A DNA stretch of 64,000 nt. It comes from Trebonia sp036501515. Its GTDB lineage: Bacteria > Actinomycetota > Actinomycetes > Streptosporangiales > Streptosporangiaceae. Where the stretch lies: positions 33,229-97,228 of the forward strand of contig DASYAD010000066.1 in NCBI GenBank assembly GCA_036501515.1. Reading direction: 5' to 3'. The notes beneath the pieces were generated by a model, which saw only the letters and a list, made by a program, of their open reading frames with translations, was not told where the DNA came from and did no database searches. This document shows positions 40,568-49,752 of the stretch, one piece after another (the stretch's first letter is position 1; every line of letters starts with the position of its first letter). Made by a program: the position numbers and the translations under genes.

Positions 40568-40797
40568 GGGACCGAATTTTCCACGTAATCACCCTGAACT
40601 TAATAGCGGGGGTCCCTTATCTTTCTTTGCACCGTATGCAGATGCTTTCGTGGACGATATTCCATCTTCTGATATCCGGATAGATGATTTACAGTTCCAC
40701 TGTCCGTCCGGTTTAGACCGCGCGAAAACAGCGCGGCACCGGGGAGCCAGGCGAAGTGACCGAGAAATAGCTTTTCACTGACGGGGGCGGCCCTGCC
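40568..40797. promoter_or_regulatory. Divergent AT-rich promoter region of the polyketide cluster, with hairpin
   Basis: The 230 bases between the O-methyltransferase and UbiA starts are much lower in GC than the flanking genes, as expected for promoters. A perfect hairpin CCGCGC-N7-GCGCGG lies at 40718-40736, about 60 bases before the UbiA gene. A GATATC-containing stretch (around 40656-40690) may be a binding site. No gene is supported here. None of the GAGAAT-type operators occurs. Confidence 0.55.
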
Positions 40798-41616
40798 TTG
40801 AAGCATGTGCAGGCACTTATTATTACCAGTCATCCGGGTCCTTCTCTCGCCATAACGGCCCTGACTACATTGCTGGCGGCCCAGGCCGCGCCGCACGGCC
40901 TGGGCTCGGCCCTGACCGCGCCTGCGCTGCTGGCCGGGCAGTTGTCCATCGGCTGGTCCAACGACGCCTGCGACGCCGCCAGAGACGCGGCGGCCGGACG
41001 GACCGACAAACCGCTAGCCCGCGGCGACATCGGCGCGGCCGCCGTCTGGACGGCCGCCGTGGCCGCGGCCGCGGCCGGGCTGGCGCTGGCGCTCGTCATC
41101 GGTCCGGTCACCGGGGCCTTGTACACCCTGCTCGTCGTGTCAGGCTGGGCCTACAACCTCGGCCTCAAGTCGTCACTGGCCTCCGGGGTGATGTACCTGC
41201 TCGGGTTCGGCCTGCTGCCCACGTACGCGGCGAGCACGCTGCCCGGGCATCCCGCGGCGCGCTGGCCGGTCACGGTGGCCGCAGGCCTGCTCGGTCTCGG
41301 CGCGCACTTCGCCAACGTGCTGCCCGACCTGGCGGCGGACGCGGCCACCGGGGTGCGCGGCCTGCCCCAGCGGGCGGCGGCCCGCTGGGGGCGGGGCGCC
41401 GTGCGCGCGACCGCGCTCGCGGTGCTGCTCACGGCGTCGGTGCTGCTGCTCCTCGGCGCGACCCGCCGCTGGATCGCGATCCCGGGGCTGGTCGCCGCGC
41501 TGCTGCTCGCCGTGGCCGCGGCACGCGGCACCGGCCGCACGCCGTTCCTCGCGGCGATCGGCATCGCGGCCGTTGACATCCTGCTGTTCACCGCAGGCGG
41601 AGAGGCACTCTCATGA
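40798..41616 (+). CDS. UbiA-family prenyltransferase
   Basis: A 272-residue integral membrane protein with about eight hydrophobic segments. The first Asp-rich motif N55-D56-xx-D59-xxx-D63, followed by D70-K-P-L, is the prenyl-diphosphate/Mg site of UbiA enzymes. A second, weaker motif is around NVLPDLAADAATG. It transfers a prenyl group to an aromatic or quinone acceptor in the membrane. The start is TTG at 40798; GTG at 40807 is possible. It overlaps the polyketide synthase gene by ATGA, so prenylation of the polyketide is the natural reading. Menaquinone- or heme-type roles are less likely in this context. Confidence 0.88.
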   Translation: MKHVQALIITSHPGPSLAITALTTLLAAQAAPHGLGSALTAPALLAGQLSIGWSNDACDAARDAAAGRTDKPLARGDIGAAAVWTAAVAAAAAGLALALVIGPVTGALYTLLVVSGWAYNLGLKSSLASGVMYLLGFGLLPTYAASTLPGHPAARWPVTVAAGLLGLGAHFANVLPDLAADAATGVRGLPQRAAARWGRGAVRATALAVLLTASVLLLLGATRRWIAIPGLVAALLLAVAAARGTGRTPFLAAIGIAAVDILLFTAGGEALS

Positions 41617-42683
41617 CACCGCGAATCCTGGCCGTGCGCTCGGCGCTGCCCGGCAACCGCTGCCTGCAGGCAGAGTTCACCGACACGTTCGCGGCGAGAG
41701 GCCAGATGAGGCCGGCTGAGCGCGTGCTCCTCGACCGGCTGCACGCGTCGGCTGAGGTCGAGACCAGGCACACCGCGCTGCCGCTCGAGGACTGCGGCGT
41801 GCTGCAGGGAGCCGAGGCCGTCAACGACCGCTACATCGACGAGGCAACCCTGCTCGGTGAGCAGGCGCTGCGCCGGGCGCTCGATGCCGCCGAACTGCGG
41901 GCGGCGGACCTCGACCTGCTGATCGTCACGTCCGTGACCGGAGTGGCCGTGCCGTCGCTTGATGCCCGGCTGATCCCCAGGCTCGGGCTGCGGCCCGACA
42001 TCAAGCGGCTGCCGATCTTCGGGCTCGGCTGCGTCGCCGGCGCGGCCGCTCTCGGACGACTGCACGATTACCTGCTCGGCTGGCCGGGGCAGACCGCGGC
42101 GCTGCTCGCGGTCGAGCTCTGCTCGCTGAACTGGCCGACCTCAGGAATCACCCCGGCCGACATGGTGGCCTCCGGGCTGTTCGGCGACGGAGCCGTGGCG
42201 CTCATCGCCCGCGGCGGCCAGGCCGACGCCGTGGAAGGGGCGGGTTCCGGCCCGCAGGTCATCGCATCCCGCAGCGCGGTCTACCCCGACAGCGGCGACG
42301 CGCTCGGCTGGCGGCTGAGCACCGACTGCTTCCGGATCGTCTTGACGACTGACCTGCCTGCCGTAGTGGAGCGCGGACTTGCCGACACCGTCACCGGCTT
42401 CCTCAGCGAGCATGACCTGACCGTCGACGACATCGCCAGCTGGATCTGCCATCCGGGCGGTCCCAAGGTGATCGACGCGGTGCAGCGGGCACTGAAGCTG
42501 CCGGACCAGGCACTGGCGGTCAGCCGCCGCTCCCTGGCCGAGGCGGGCAACATGTCCTCCGCGTCGGTGCTGCACATCCTGGAAATGATCAGCGACGCCA
42601 GCCGGCCTCCCGCCGGGTCTCCCGGTCTCATGATCGGCCTCGGCCCCGGAGTGAGCGCCGAGCTCGTGCTGCTGCGGTGGTGA
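41613..42683 (+). CDS. Type III polyketide synthase (chalcone/stilbene synthase family)
   Basis: A 356-residue homodimer-type ketosynthase with the full catalytic triad: C140 in FGLGCVAGAAALG, H280 in WICHPGGPKV, N313 in AGNMSS. The C-terminal GLGPGVSAELVLL closes the active site as in other members. It condenses malonyl-CoA units onto an acyl-CoA starter to give pyrones, resorcinols or naphthalenes. The following two genes match the order seen in Streptomyces griseus srsA-srsB-srsC (phenolic lipid pathway). That suggests an alkylresorcinol or alkylpyrone product, but the starter is not predictable from sequence. Confidence 0.94.
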   Translation: MTPRILAVRSALPGNRCLQAEFTDTFAARGQMRPAERVLLDRLHASAEVETRHTALPLEDCGVLQGAEAVNDRYIDEATLLGEQALRRALDAAELRAADLDLLIVTSVTGVAVPSLDARLIPRLGLRPDIKRLPIFGLGCVAGAAALGRLHDYLLGWPGQTAALLAVELCSLNWPTSGITPADMVASGLFGDGAVALIARGGQADAVEGAGSGPQVIASRSAVYPDSGDALGWRLSTDCFRIVLTTDLPAVVERGLADTVTGFLSEHDLTVDDIASWICHPGGPKVIDAVQRALKLPDQALAVSRRSLAEAGNMSSASVLHILEMISDASRPPAGSPGLMIGLGPGVSAELVLLRW

Positions 42684-42687
42684 CGGC

Positions 42688-43236
42688 ATGATCGTCTACT
42701 GGCTGCTGCTGTGCGTCATCGCCTGCGAACGGGTCGCCGAGCTGGTCGTGTCGTCGCGGCACGCCAGCCGCCTGCTCGCGCGCGGCGGCGCGGAGTACGG
42801 CTCACGCCACTTCCCGGTGATGATCGTGCTGCACACGGCGCTGATCGCGGGCTGCGTGCTTGAGCCGCTGCTTGGCCACCGGGCATTTGTTCCGGCGCTC
42901 GGCTGGAGCATGCTGGCGGTGACCGCGGCCGCGAACATACTGCGCTGGTGGTGCATCAGCACCCTGGGCGACCGCTGGACGGCGCGGGTCATCGTCTTGC
43001 CGGGGGCACCACTGGTCCGTTCGGGACCCTACCGGTGGTTCAGCCACCCGAATTACGCTGCCGTCATCATCGAGGGCTTCGCGCTGCCGCTCGCCGGGTC
43101 AGCCTGGATCACGGCGTGCACGTTCACCGCGGTCAACGCGGGGCTGCTGACGGTCCGCGTCCGGTGCGAGACCAGGGCCCTGGCGGCGGCCGCGCCGCCG
43201 GGCACTGTCACCGCGGTCGCGGAAACCGCGGCATGA
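42688..43236 (+). CDS. Isoprenylcysteine carboxyl methyltransferase (ICMT)-family membrane methyltransferase
   Basis: A 182-residue membrane protein with four or five hydrophobic segments and the ICMT core around residues 93-123: LGDRWTARVIVLPG, then LVRSGPYRWFSHPNY. In bacteria, members next to type III polyketide synthases (SrsB, BpsB) O-methylate the phenolic or pyrone lipid product rather than protein. It starts four bases after the synthase stop and overlaps the oxidoreductase gene by ATGA. Confidence 0.9.
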   Translation: MIVYWLLLCVIACERVAELVVSSRHASRLLARGGAEYGSRHFPVMIVLHTALIAGCVLEPLLGHRAFVPALGWSMLAVTAAANILRWWCISTLGDRWTARVIVLPGAPLVRSGPYRWFSHPNYAAVIIEGFALPLAGSAWITACTFTAVNAGLLTVRVRCETRALAAAAPPGTVTAVAETAA

Positions 43237-44267
43237 TCGACGTTCTGGTCGTCGGCGGCGGCCCGGTCGGCCTCGCGACAGCGATCCGCTGCGCGCTCGC
43301 GGGCCTGTCGGTGACCGTCGCCGAACCGCGCGGCGGGCCCGTCGACAAGGCATGCGGGGAGGGTGTGATGCCTGCCGCGGTGCGACGGCTCGCCGCCCTC
43401 GGGGTCAGGCCCGACGGCCGTCCGCTGCGCGGCATCCGCTACCTCGACGAGCGTCATCACGCGGAGGCGCGGTTCACCCGCGGCGACGGGCTCGGCGTGC
43501 GCCGGACGGTGCTGCACGCCGCCCTCGCCGAACGTGCCGCCGCGCTCGGCATCCCCGTCCTGCCGACCCGGGTGACCGCGTTCGCGCAGCAGCCCTCGCA
43601 CGTGACCGCCGCGGGCACCGAGGCCCGCTACCTGGTGGCGGCGGACGGGCTGCACTCCACGATCCGGCGCATCCTCGAACGGAGCGCGCCAGGCGCGCGC
43701 AGGCCGGCGGCGCGCCGTTACGGGCTGCGCAGGCACTACCGGATCACGCCGTGGACGGACCTGGTCGAGGTGCACCTGGCGGCCCAGGCCGAGGCGTACG
43801 TCACGCCGGTCTCAGCCGATGTCGTCGGCATCGCCCTGCTGTTCGCCGGACCGGGCCGCGACGACTTCGAGGCCCGGCTGTCCGCCTTCCCCGCACTGTC
43901 CGGACGGCTGGCCGGCGCCGTCCCCGGCGACGTACGCGGGGCGGGGCCGATGCGACAGGACGTCGCGCGGCGCGTCTACGGCCGGGTGCTGCTGGCCGGC
44001 GACGCCGCCGGCTACCTGGACGCGCTGACCGGCGAAGGCCTCGGCGTGGGGCTGGCCCAGGCGGAGGCGCTCGCCCGCTGCCTCGCGGCAGGCCGGCCAG
44101 GCGACTACGAGCGCGCCTGGCGGAAGGTCTCCGCCCGCGCGTGGCGGCTGACCGCTGGCCTGCTGTGGTCACGGAACCAGCCGCTGCTCGCCTCCCGGCT
44201 TGTTCCGGTCGCCCAGTACGCCCCCTGGCTGTTCTCGGCGGTCGTCAATCAGCTCGCCCAGGCCTAG
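43233..44267 (+). CDS. FAD-dependent oxidoreductase/hydroxylase (geranylgeranyl reductase-like, SrsC position)
   Basis: A 344-residue flavoprotein. It has the FAD motif VVGGGPVGLATAIR at about residues 6-19, the family marker DKACGEGVMP at 38-47, VAADGLHSTIRR, and the second FAD motif GDAAGYLDALTGEG. The DKxCGEG form is typical of flavoproteins paired with type III polyketide synthases and of geranylgeranyl reductases. It could hydroxylate the resorcinol ring to a quinol, as SrsC does, or reduce a prenyl chain added by UbiA. The ATG at 43233 overlaps the ICMT gene stop. Last gene of the operon; one base separates its stop from the LuxR stop. Confidence 0.89.
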   Translation: MIDVLVVGGGPVGLATAIRCALAGLSVTVAEPRGGPVDKACGEGVMPAAVRRLAALGVRPDGRPLRGIRYLDERHHAEARFTRGDGLGVRRTVLHAALAERAAALGIPVLPTRVTAFAQQPSHVTAAGTEARYLVAADGLHSTIRRILERSAPGARRPAARRYGLRRHYRITPWTDLVEVHLAAQAEAYVTPVSADVVGIALLFAGPGRDDFEARLSAFPALSGRLAGAVPGDVRGAGPMRQDVARRVYGRVLLAGDAAGYLDALTGEGLGVGLAQAEALARCLAAGRPGDYERAWRKVSARAWRLTAGLLWSRNQPLLASRLVPVAQYAPWLFSAVVNQLAQA

Positions 44268-47171
44268 CTACGGTTCGCCCGGCTCGTAACCGGGCGAGGC
44301 GGCAAGGAGCCCGGGTAGCTCAGCCCGGGAACGAGTCCCGAGCTTCTGATAGGCGCGGGCCAGGTGAGTTTCCACGGTCTTGACGGTGACGAACAGCGCC
44401 TCGGCCAGCTGCCGGTTGGTCAGGCCCGACGCCGCCAGCTCCGCGACCCGGCGCTCGGTCGGGGTAAGCGAACCCGGGCCGCTGACGGCGGGCCGGCGCG
44501 GGCGCAGGCCGAGCGCCCGCAGTTCATGACGGGCCGTCGCCACCAGCCGGGAGGCGCCCATCCGGTCGGCAAGCTCCAGCCCCTCACGCAACGGGGTCAC
44601 GGCGGCCGTCCGCTGGCCCGCGCGCCGCTGGGCCGCACCGAGCTCGACGAGCACATGGGCGCGCTGCAGGGCTGAAGGGCTGTGCGCCAGCACCTCGGAC
44701 GCCTCAGTAAGCGCGGCGATCCTGAGTTCACCGTCACCGACGGCCGCCTGGGTCCGTAGCGCGAGGCCGACCGCCCGGGCAGTGCCCGACCAGCGGGCAC
44801 GGTCAAGTTGCTCGCGGGCGAGCTCACGGGCCCGGCTGCGGCGGCCAAGTGCGTGTGCGGCCAGGGCGGCGGGGTGCCGCCAGGGCACGAACCCCGGGTG
44901 ATCGATGCCGAAGCCCGCGGACAGCAGCCGGCCGGCGGTCTCCGCGTCGGCGAGGGCCGCTTCTGGCCGGCCCTCAGCCAGCGCCAGCACGGCGTGCGCG
45001 AAGCGGGCGACCGGAACGTCCATCGCGCCTGGCAGCGCGCCGGCGGTGAGCGCCAGCGCCTCCCGCGCGGCGGCGAGGTCGCCGCGCTCGACGTGGATGT
45101 GCGCACGGAGGCCGCCCGGCCAGGATGCGCCGGCCGTCCATCCCTCCTGGGTGGCGAGCAGCGCCTGGTCCAGGTCGGCCAGGGCGCTGTCCAGCTCGCC
45201 GCGGTGATACCGGCCGATGGCGCGGTGGTAACTGGTCATGGTGAAGTTCAGCAGCGAACCACGATCGCGGGCGGCGGCGATCCCCGCCGCGCAGATACGC
45301 TCCGCGTCGTCGAGCTCATCCACGCAGCACAGCGCCTGCACGACCAGGCCGGTGAGGATTCCCAGGCTGGCCGGTTCGACGAGCGGGTCGGCCGCCGTGG
45401 CCCGCGCGGCCAGCACCCGGATCCGCTCAGCCGGCTCGCTGGCGAACGCGAGCCGCAGCACCAGGTGCGCGAGCAGGCCCGGGTCGTCGGGCGGGCGGCC
45501 GTCACGTGCGGCTTCCATGAGCGGCTGCAGCCGTTTGGCCGCGAGCGGGGCCAGCTCGGCCCGGAACGTGCTGGCCGTGAGATAGCTGACCAGCAGCGGC
45601 GCCAGCGCCGGGTCCTCCGGTTTCAGTAGTTCAAGTGCCTCTTCCATGCTGCTGGCGGCCGCCTCGTGCGCGCCGCGGTTGAAGTGCAGCCGGGCCAGGG
45701 CGGCGAGCGCCGGCACCCGGTCTTCCGGTGCTTCGAACAGCGGAAGGGCTTCGTTGATACGGTCACCGGCGCTCAGGTCACCCTGCTCAAGTTCAGCATT
45801 GGCCAGCTCGAGGAGCACGTGACCGCGCGCGGCTGCCGGCGGCGGCTCGGCCAGCGCCCGCGCGAGCAGCCGCGCCGCCGCACCGGGGTCGCCCCGGTTC
45901 AGCGCCTGCGCGGCGGCTTCGCGCAAGGTGGTCACGGTCCGCTGGTCGCCGTCTGGCCGGGTGTGGAGCGCATGGGCGGCGACCGCGTCAAGCGGCGCAC
46001 CGTCGGCGGTGAGCAGGTCCGCGGCGCGGCGGTGGGCGCGCGCCCGGGCGAACGCGGGAATGTCCGCGTAGACGCTGGAGCCAAGCAGCGGATGGGCGAA
46101 GCGCAGCGGCTCACCGGCCGCCAGGATGCCGGCCTCGCCCAGTGCGTCGGCCGCGGCCTCCGCCGTCTCGGTGTCCAGCCCGGCCAGCAGCCGGGCGTGC
46201 CGCAGCGGAGCCCGGTCCCCCAGGACCGCCACCGCCTGTGCCAGCTGCCTGGCGGCATCGCCGCGCCGGTTCAGCCGGACGAGCACGGAGCGCAGCACCG
46301 TTTCTGGCACCAGTGAACGCACCCGGGCCGCCGATGCGGCGCTGGGGGCGATTTCCTCGGTGCGCAGGGCCCAGAGCAGCTCCCGGGCGAGGAACGGATT
46401 TCCGCCGCTCGCCTCCGCGCAGGCCTGGACAAAGCCGGGCTCGGATGCGGGCAGCTCGGCCCGGACAAGGCGCGCTATCGCCTGCGGGCTGAGCGTCCGC
46501 GGCGTGAGCACCCCGTGGGCTGGCCGCATCCGCAGCCACTCCAGCGTCTGCTGGTCCTCGGGCAGCTCGCCGCTGCGCACGGTCAGCACCAGGACGGCCG
46601 GCAGTTCGTCGATCCTGGCCGCGAGGTAGGCGAGGAAAGACAGCGACGGCCGGTCGGCCCACTGGATGTCGTCGACCTCAAGCAGCAGGCCAGACGGTGT
46701 TTCGCCGCCCGCTGAGCCGGCCGCGACGTTGGCCGTCAGCCAGTAAAGGCCGCGGATGAGAGCCGAGGAGTCGTCCGTCTCGGGTGCGGTCGGGTCGAAC
46801 AGCCTGGCCGCGAGCGATGCCTGGCCAGACAGCAGCCGGCCCCGCTCGCGGTCCGCCGCGCCGGCCAGCGTCGCAGCGAACAGCCCGGCGGCGACGCCGA
46901 ACGAGGAGTCGCGCTCGAGCTCGATGGCGCGCGCGGACAGCACCGTCATGCCCCGCGTTCCCGCCATCGCCCGGGCCTCGGCCAGCAGGCGTGACTTCCC
47001 GATTCCGGCCGGCCCCTCGATGACGACGAGCCTGCCCGCTCCCGCTCGCGCCGCGGTCAGCGCTGCCGACAGCGTAGCCAGTTCGGCCTCGCGCTCGTAG
47101 ACAGCCTCTCGTACCGCGCTCACCGTGGCGCTGTCTGCCTCCGGTTCCTCCCCGGCGTGCCGCCGCTCCAC
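44268..47171 (-). CDS. Large LuxR-family (LAL) transcriptional regulator with AAA ATPase domain
   Basis: A 967-residue LAL-type regulator. Walker A GPAGIGKS lies at residues 53-60 and Walker B LLLEVDDIQWADRPS further on. A long helical, TPR-like middle region follows. The C-terminal LuxR helix-turn-helix starts at LTPTERRVAELAASG, with recognition segment VKTVETHLARAYQKLG. The start is GTG at 47171 with GGGGAG upstream. Such proteins are ATP-dependent activators, often of secondary-metabolite operons. It is convergent with the polyketide cluster and a candidate cluster regulator, though its target cannot be read from sequence. Confidence 0.92.
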   Translation of the reverse strand: MERRHAGEEPEADSATVSAVREAVYEREAELATLSAALTAARAGAGRLVVIEGPAGIGKSRLLAEARAMAGTRGMTVLSARAIELERDSSFGVAAGLFAATLAGAADRERGRLLSGQASLAARLFDPTAPETDDSSALIRGLYWLTANVAAGSAGGETPSGLLLEVDDIQWADRPSLSFLAYLAARIDELPAVLVLTVRSGELPEDQQTLEWLRMRPAHGVLTPRTLSPQAIARLVRAELPASEPGFVQACAEASGGNPFLARELLWALRTEEIAPSAASAARVRSLVPETVLRSVLVRLNRRGDAARQLAQAVAVLGDRAPLRHARLLAGLDTETAEAAADALGEAGILAAGEPLRFAHPLLGSSVYADIPAFARARAHRRAADLLTADGAPLDAVAAHALHTRPDGDQRTVTTLREAAAQALNRGDPGAAARLLARALAEPPPAAARGHVLLELANAELEQGDLSAGDRINEALPLFEAPEDRVPALAALARLHFNRGAHEAAASSMEEALELLKPEDPALAPLLVSYLTASTFRAELAPLAAKRLQPLMEAARDGRPPDDPGLLAHLVLRLAFASEPAERIRVLAARATAADPLVEPASLGILTGLVVQALCCVDELDDAERICAAGIAAARDRGSLLNFTMTSYHRAIGRYHRGELDSALADLDQALLATQEGWTAGASWPGGLRAHIHVERGDLAAAREALALTAGALPGAMDVPVARFAHAVLALAEGRPEAALADAETAGRLLSAGFGIDHPGFVPWRHPAALAAHALGRRSRARELAREQLDRARWSGTARAVGLALRTQAAVGDGELRIAALTEASEVLAHSPSALQRAHVLVELGAAQRRAGQRTAAVTPLREGLELADRMGASRLVATARHELRALGLRPRRPAVSGPGSLTPTERRVAELAASGLTNRQLAEALFVTVKTVETHLARAYQKLGTRSRAELPGLLAASPGYEPGEP

Positions 47172-47367
47172 CGTGACTCCCCGCTCGCTCCGAGAAACGC
47201 TCCCCCGCCAATCACGATATATCCCCGAATAATGATTTCATGCGAGGTTATTGGCGTGAGGCTTTGGTCTGGGGGCCGTCATCGACGCGGCAGGCAGCGG
47301 CAAAACGCACCGCAGCGCGGAAAGATCCTTCGACGGAACGGAGGCGTGCGCTGCGAATCGAACAGGG

Positions 47368-49458
47368 CTAGTTCGCTCTGGCGGGCTTGGCGGGCTTGGC
47401 AGGCTTGGCGGGCTTGGCGGAACGGCGGCGCGGGCCGAGGCGGCGCAGCTGGATCCAGGTGACCAGCAGGTAGAGCAGCCCGAGCCCGGCCGTGATGCCG
47501 ACGTCGCGCAGCCAGTTGGCCGACGAGGTCGTCCAGAGCGGGTCCGCGTCCGTCCCCGGCAGCAGTCCGATCCCGTTCAGGTTCACGGTGGACGCGCCGG
47601 CCGCGAATCCCCAGCGGGCCGGCGCGATCCAGGACAGCTGGGACAACCCCGTCATCCCGTTGAACGGCAGCACGCCGCCGGACAAGATGACCTGGAACAT
47701 GGTGAGCATCACCAGGAACGGCATCGCCTTTTCCGAGGTGCTGACGAAACCCGAGACCAGCAAGCCCAGGCACATCGACGTCACCGCCAGCACGGCGACC
47801 GCGATTGTCAGCTCAAGGAGCGGATAGCTTTTCAGCAGCGCGCCGTGCGCGGGCATTTGCCGGCCTGCCACGCCAAGCAGCACGATCACGCACGACTGGA
47901 CGACGCTGACGGCCCCGAGCAAGGTCAGCTTGGACAGCAGGTAGGCCCCGGGTGACAGGCCAGCGGCGAGCTCCCTGATGTAGATCGGCCGCTCCTTGAC
48001 CAGCTCACGGACCGAGCTCGCGGTTCCCGCCAGGCAGGCGCAGGTGACCAGGATCTGCAGCAGCTCCTGGGCGGACATGTTGCCGTTCGGCCCGGCCAGG
48101 CCCTGCATGGCGGGCACGAACCTGATCAGCAGGCCGAGCAGGAGCGGTAGCAGTCCCATGAAAAGCACGTAGCCCCGGTCCGCCGCGATCACCCGCGCGT
48201 ACCGCCGGGTCAGTGTGGCGTACTGCCGCAGCCCGCGGCGGCGCTCCGCCGGCGCGGGCTGTTCCCCGCTGGACCGGGCCGCGTCCGTCCGGCTTTGCGC
48301 CGCGTAGCGGGCATAGGGGAGGGAGGCGGCGAACTCGCCCGCCCAGTCACGGTCGGGGTAGAGATCGAACGCCTGGAACAGCTCGGCCCAGTCGGGCAGC
48401 CCGAAGTAGCCGAGCGCTTCGCCCGGCGGCCCGTAAAAGGCCATCCTTCCGCCGGGTGCGAGGACGAGGAGCCGGTCGCACACCATGAGGTTCAGGACGC
48501 TGTGCGTGACCACGATGATCGTCCGGCCGTCGTGGGCCAGGTCACGCAACTGGAACATGACCGATTTATCCAGGCCAGGATCGAGGCCGGAGGTGGGTTC
48601 GTCGAGAAACAGCAGCGACGGCCGGGTCAGCAGTTCCTGGGCGACGTTCATCCGCTTGAGCTGCCCGCCCGACAGCCGGTCGGCGCGCGTGTCCGCGTGC
48701 TTGGCGAGACCGAGTTCTTCCATCACCTCGCTGACCCGGGCGGCGCGCTCGGCCGCGGTGATGTCGGCGGGAAAGCGCAGCTCCGCCGAGTACTGCAGCG
48801 CACGGCGCGCGGTCAGCTGAGTATGCAGGATGTTCTCCTGCGGCACCAGGCCGATGCGGTGCCTGAGCTCGGCGTAGTCCTGGTAAAGGTCCTTGCTGTC
48901 GTACATCACGGTGCCCGCGTCCGCGGGCCGCATCCCCGTCATCGCGCCGAGCAGCGTCGACTTGCCCGCGCCGCTCGGGCCGATGACGCCGACCAGGCAC
49001 TTGTCCGGCATCGCGAACGACAGCCGGTCCAGCAGGACCTTGCCGCCCGCCACCGTCACCACAAGTCCCTGCGCCGAGACGGTGACCGCGCCGTCATCGG
49101 CCACCCGCTCAAGGCCGCTGCCTGAGAAAAGCAACGTCGAGTGCCCGATGCCGATGCTGTCGTTGCCGGCGAGCACCTGCATGGCAATCCGGCGGCCGTT
49201 GACAAAGGTGCCGTTCTGACCGCCGAGGTCGGCGATCTCGAACCCGCCGTCTGGCCTGGTGCGCAGCTCGGCGTGGTACCGGGAGACCAGAAGGTCGTCC
49301 AGGACCAGGTCATTGTCGGGCGCCCGGCCGATGCGCAGGCTGGCGGCCGACGCCGGCAGGGCCGCGGCGGGGCCGGCGCTTGCCTGCGCGAGGGGATCGG
49401 GCAGTGCGGGCACGGCTGGCCCTAGCGCGGTGGCCGGGCCGGGATCTTCAGAGGACAC
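47368..49458 (-). CDS. FHA-domain ABC transporter (ABCG-like, ATPase fused to permease)
   Basis: A 696-residue fusion. An FHA domain occupies about residues 41-112 (LRIGRAPDNDLVL; VSRYHAEL; GGQNGTFVNG). An ABC ATPase follows with Walker A GPSGAGKS 160-167, signature RLSGGQLKR and Walker B LLFLDEPTSGLDPG. A C-terminal ABC-2 permease has about six helices. The layout resembles M. tuberculosis Rv1747, an FHA-ABC exporter controlled by Ser/Thr kinase PknF, though Rv1747 has two FHA domains. FHA domains bind phosphothreonine, so phospho-control is likely. The C-terminus ends in an AKP repeat. It could export the neighbouring polyketide lipid; that is conjecture. Start is GTG. Confidence 0.92.
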   Translation of the reverse strand: MSSEDPGPATALGPAVPALPDPLAQASAGPAAALPASAASLRIGRAPDNDLVLDDLLVSRYHAELRTRPDGGFEIADLGGQNGTFVNGRRIAMQVLAGNDSIGIGHSTLLFSGSGLERVADDGAVTVSAQGLVVTVAGGKVLLDRLSFAMPDKCLVGVIGPSGAGKSTLLGAMTGMRPADAGTVMYDSKDLYQDYAELRHRIGLVPQENILHTQLTARRALQYSAELRFPADITAAERAARVSEVMEELGLAKHADTRADRLSGGQLKRMNVAQELLTRPSLLFLDEPTSGLDPGLDKSVMFQLRDLAHDGRTIIVVTHSVLNLMVCDRLLVLAPGGRMAFYGPPGEALGYFGLPDWAELFQAFDLYPDRDWAGEFAASLPYARYAAQSRTDAARSSGEQPAPAERRRGLRQYATLTRRYARVIAADRGYVLFMGLLPLLLGLLIRFVPAMQGLAGPNGNMSAQELLQILVTCACLAGTASSVRELVKERPIYIRELAAGLSPGAYLLSKLTLLGAVSVVQSCVIVLLGVAGRQMPAHGALLKSYPLLELTIAVAVLAVTSMCLGLLVSGFVSTSEKAMPFLVMLTMFQVILSGGVLPFNGMTGLSQLSWIAPARWGFAAGASTVNLNGIGLLPGTDADPLWTTSSANWLRDVGITAGLGLLYLLVTWIQLRRLGPRRRSAKPAKPAKPAKPARAN
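47381..47416 (-). repeat. 9-bp tandem repeat x4 encoding Ala-Lys-Pro
   Basis: Four 9-base units (47381, 47390, 47399, 47408; one base differs in the third) encode the C-terminal AKP repeats of the FHA-ABC transporter, a basic cytoplasmic tail. Confidence 0.9.
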
Positions 49459-49752
49459 GCTTGGGAAGCGTAGGGCCCGTGCACCCGGGGGGAATCAGGG
49501 TGACAACCCTGATCTTTCTGGCCTGACCCCTAGTCGGACCCGCACCGCCGGCACCGCCACCTGGCACCCCGGCCACCACCCTGCTTCGTGACCGCCGACC
49601 CGGCCCCGTCCAGGACCCGCCGCAGGCCCCGTCCCGGACCCGCCGCAACCAGCGGATTCCCGGGCAGTTAGCGGATTCGGGACAAGTGGCGGATTCCGCC
49701 CGGCCGGCCGGCCCGCCCGGCCGGCCGGGCGGTGGCCGGCGAGAATTTAGCC
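49459..49752. promoter_or_regulatory. Divergent intergenic region with three structured elements
   Basis: The 294 bases between the FHA-ABC and MFS genes contain no gene. A perfect dyad ATCAGGGT-N4-ACCCTGAT at 49494-49513 lies 36 bases from the ABC start and may be its operator. Three direct copies of GCGGATTC start at 49652, 49671 and 49689, about one or two helical turns apart. A perfect 16-base inverted repeat (arms 49696-49711 and 49717-49732, all G/C) ends 20 bases before the MFS ATG and would fold into a very stable leader hairpin. Confidence 0.65.

Noticed and set aside
49741..49746. GAGAAT before the MFS-USP start as a regulon site
   Set aside because: No ATTCTC partner at either the 3-base or the 6-7-base spacing; a single half-site is not evidence.
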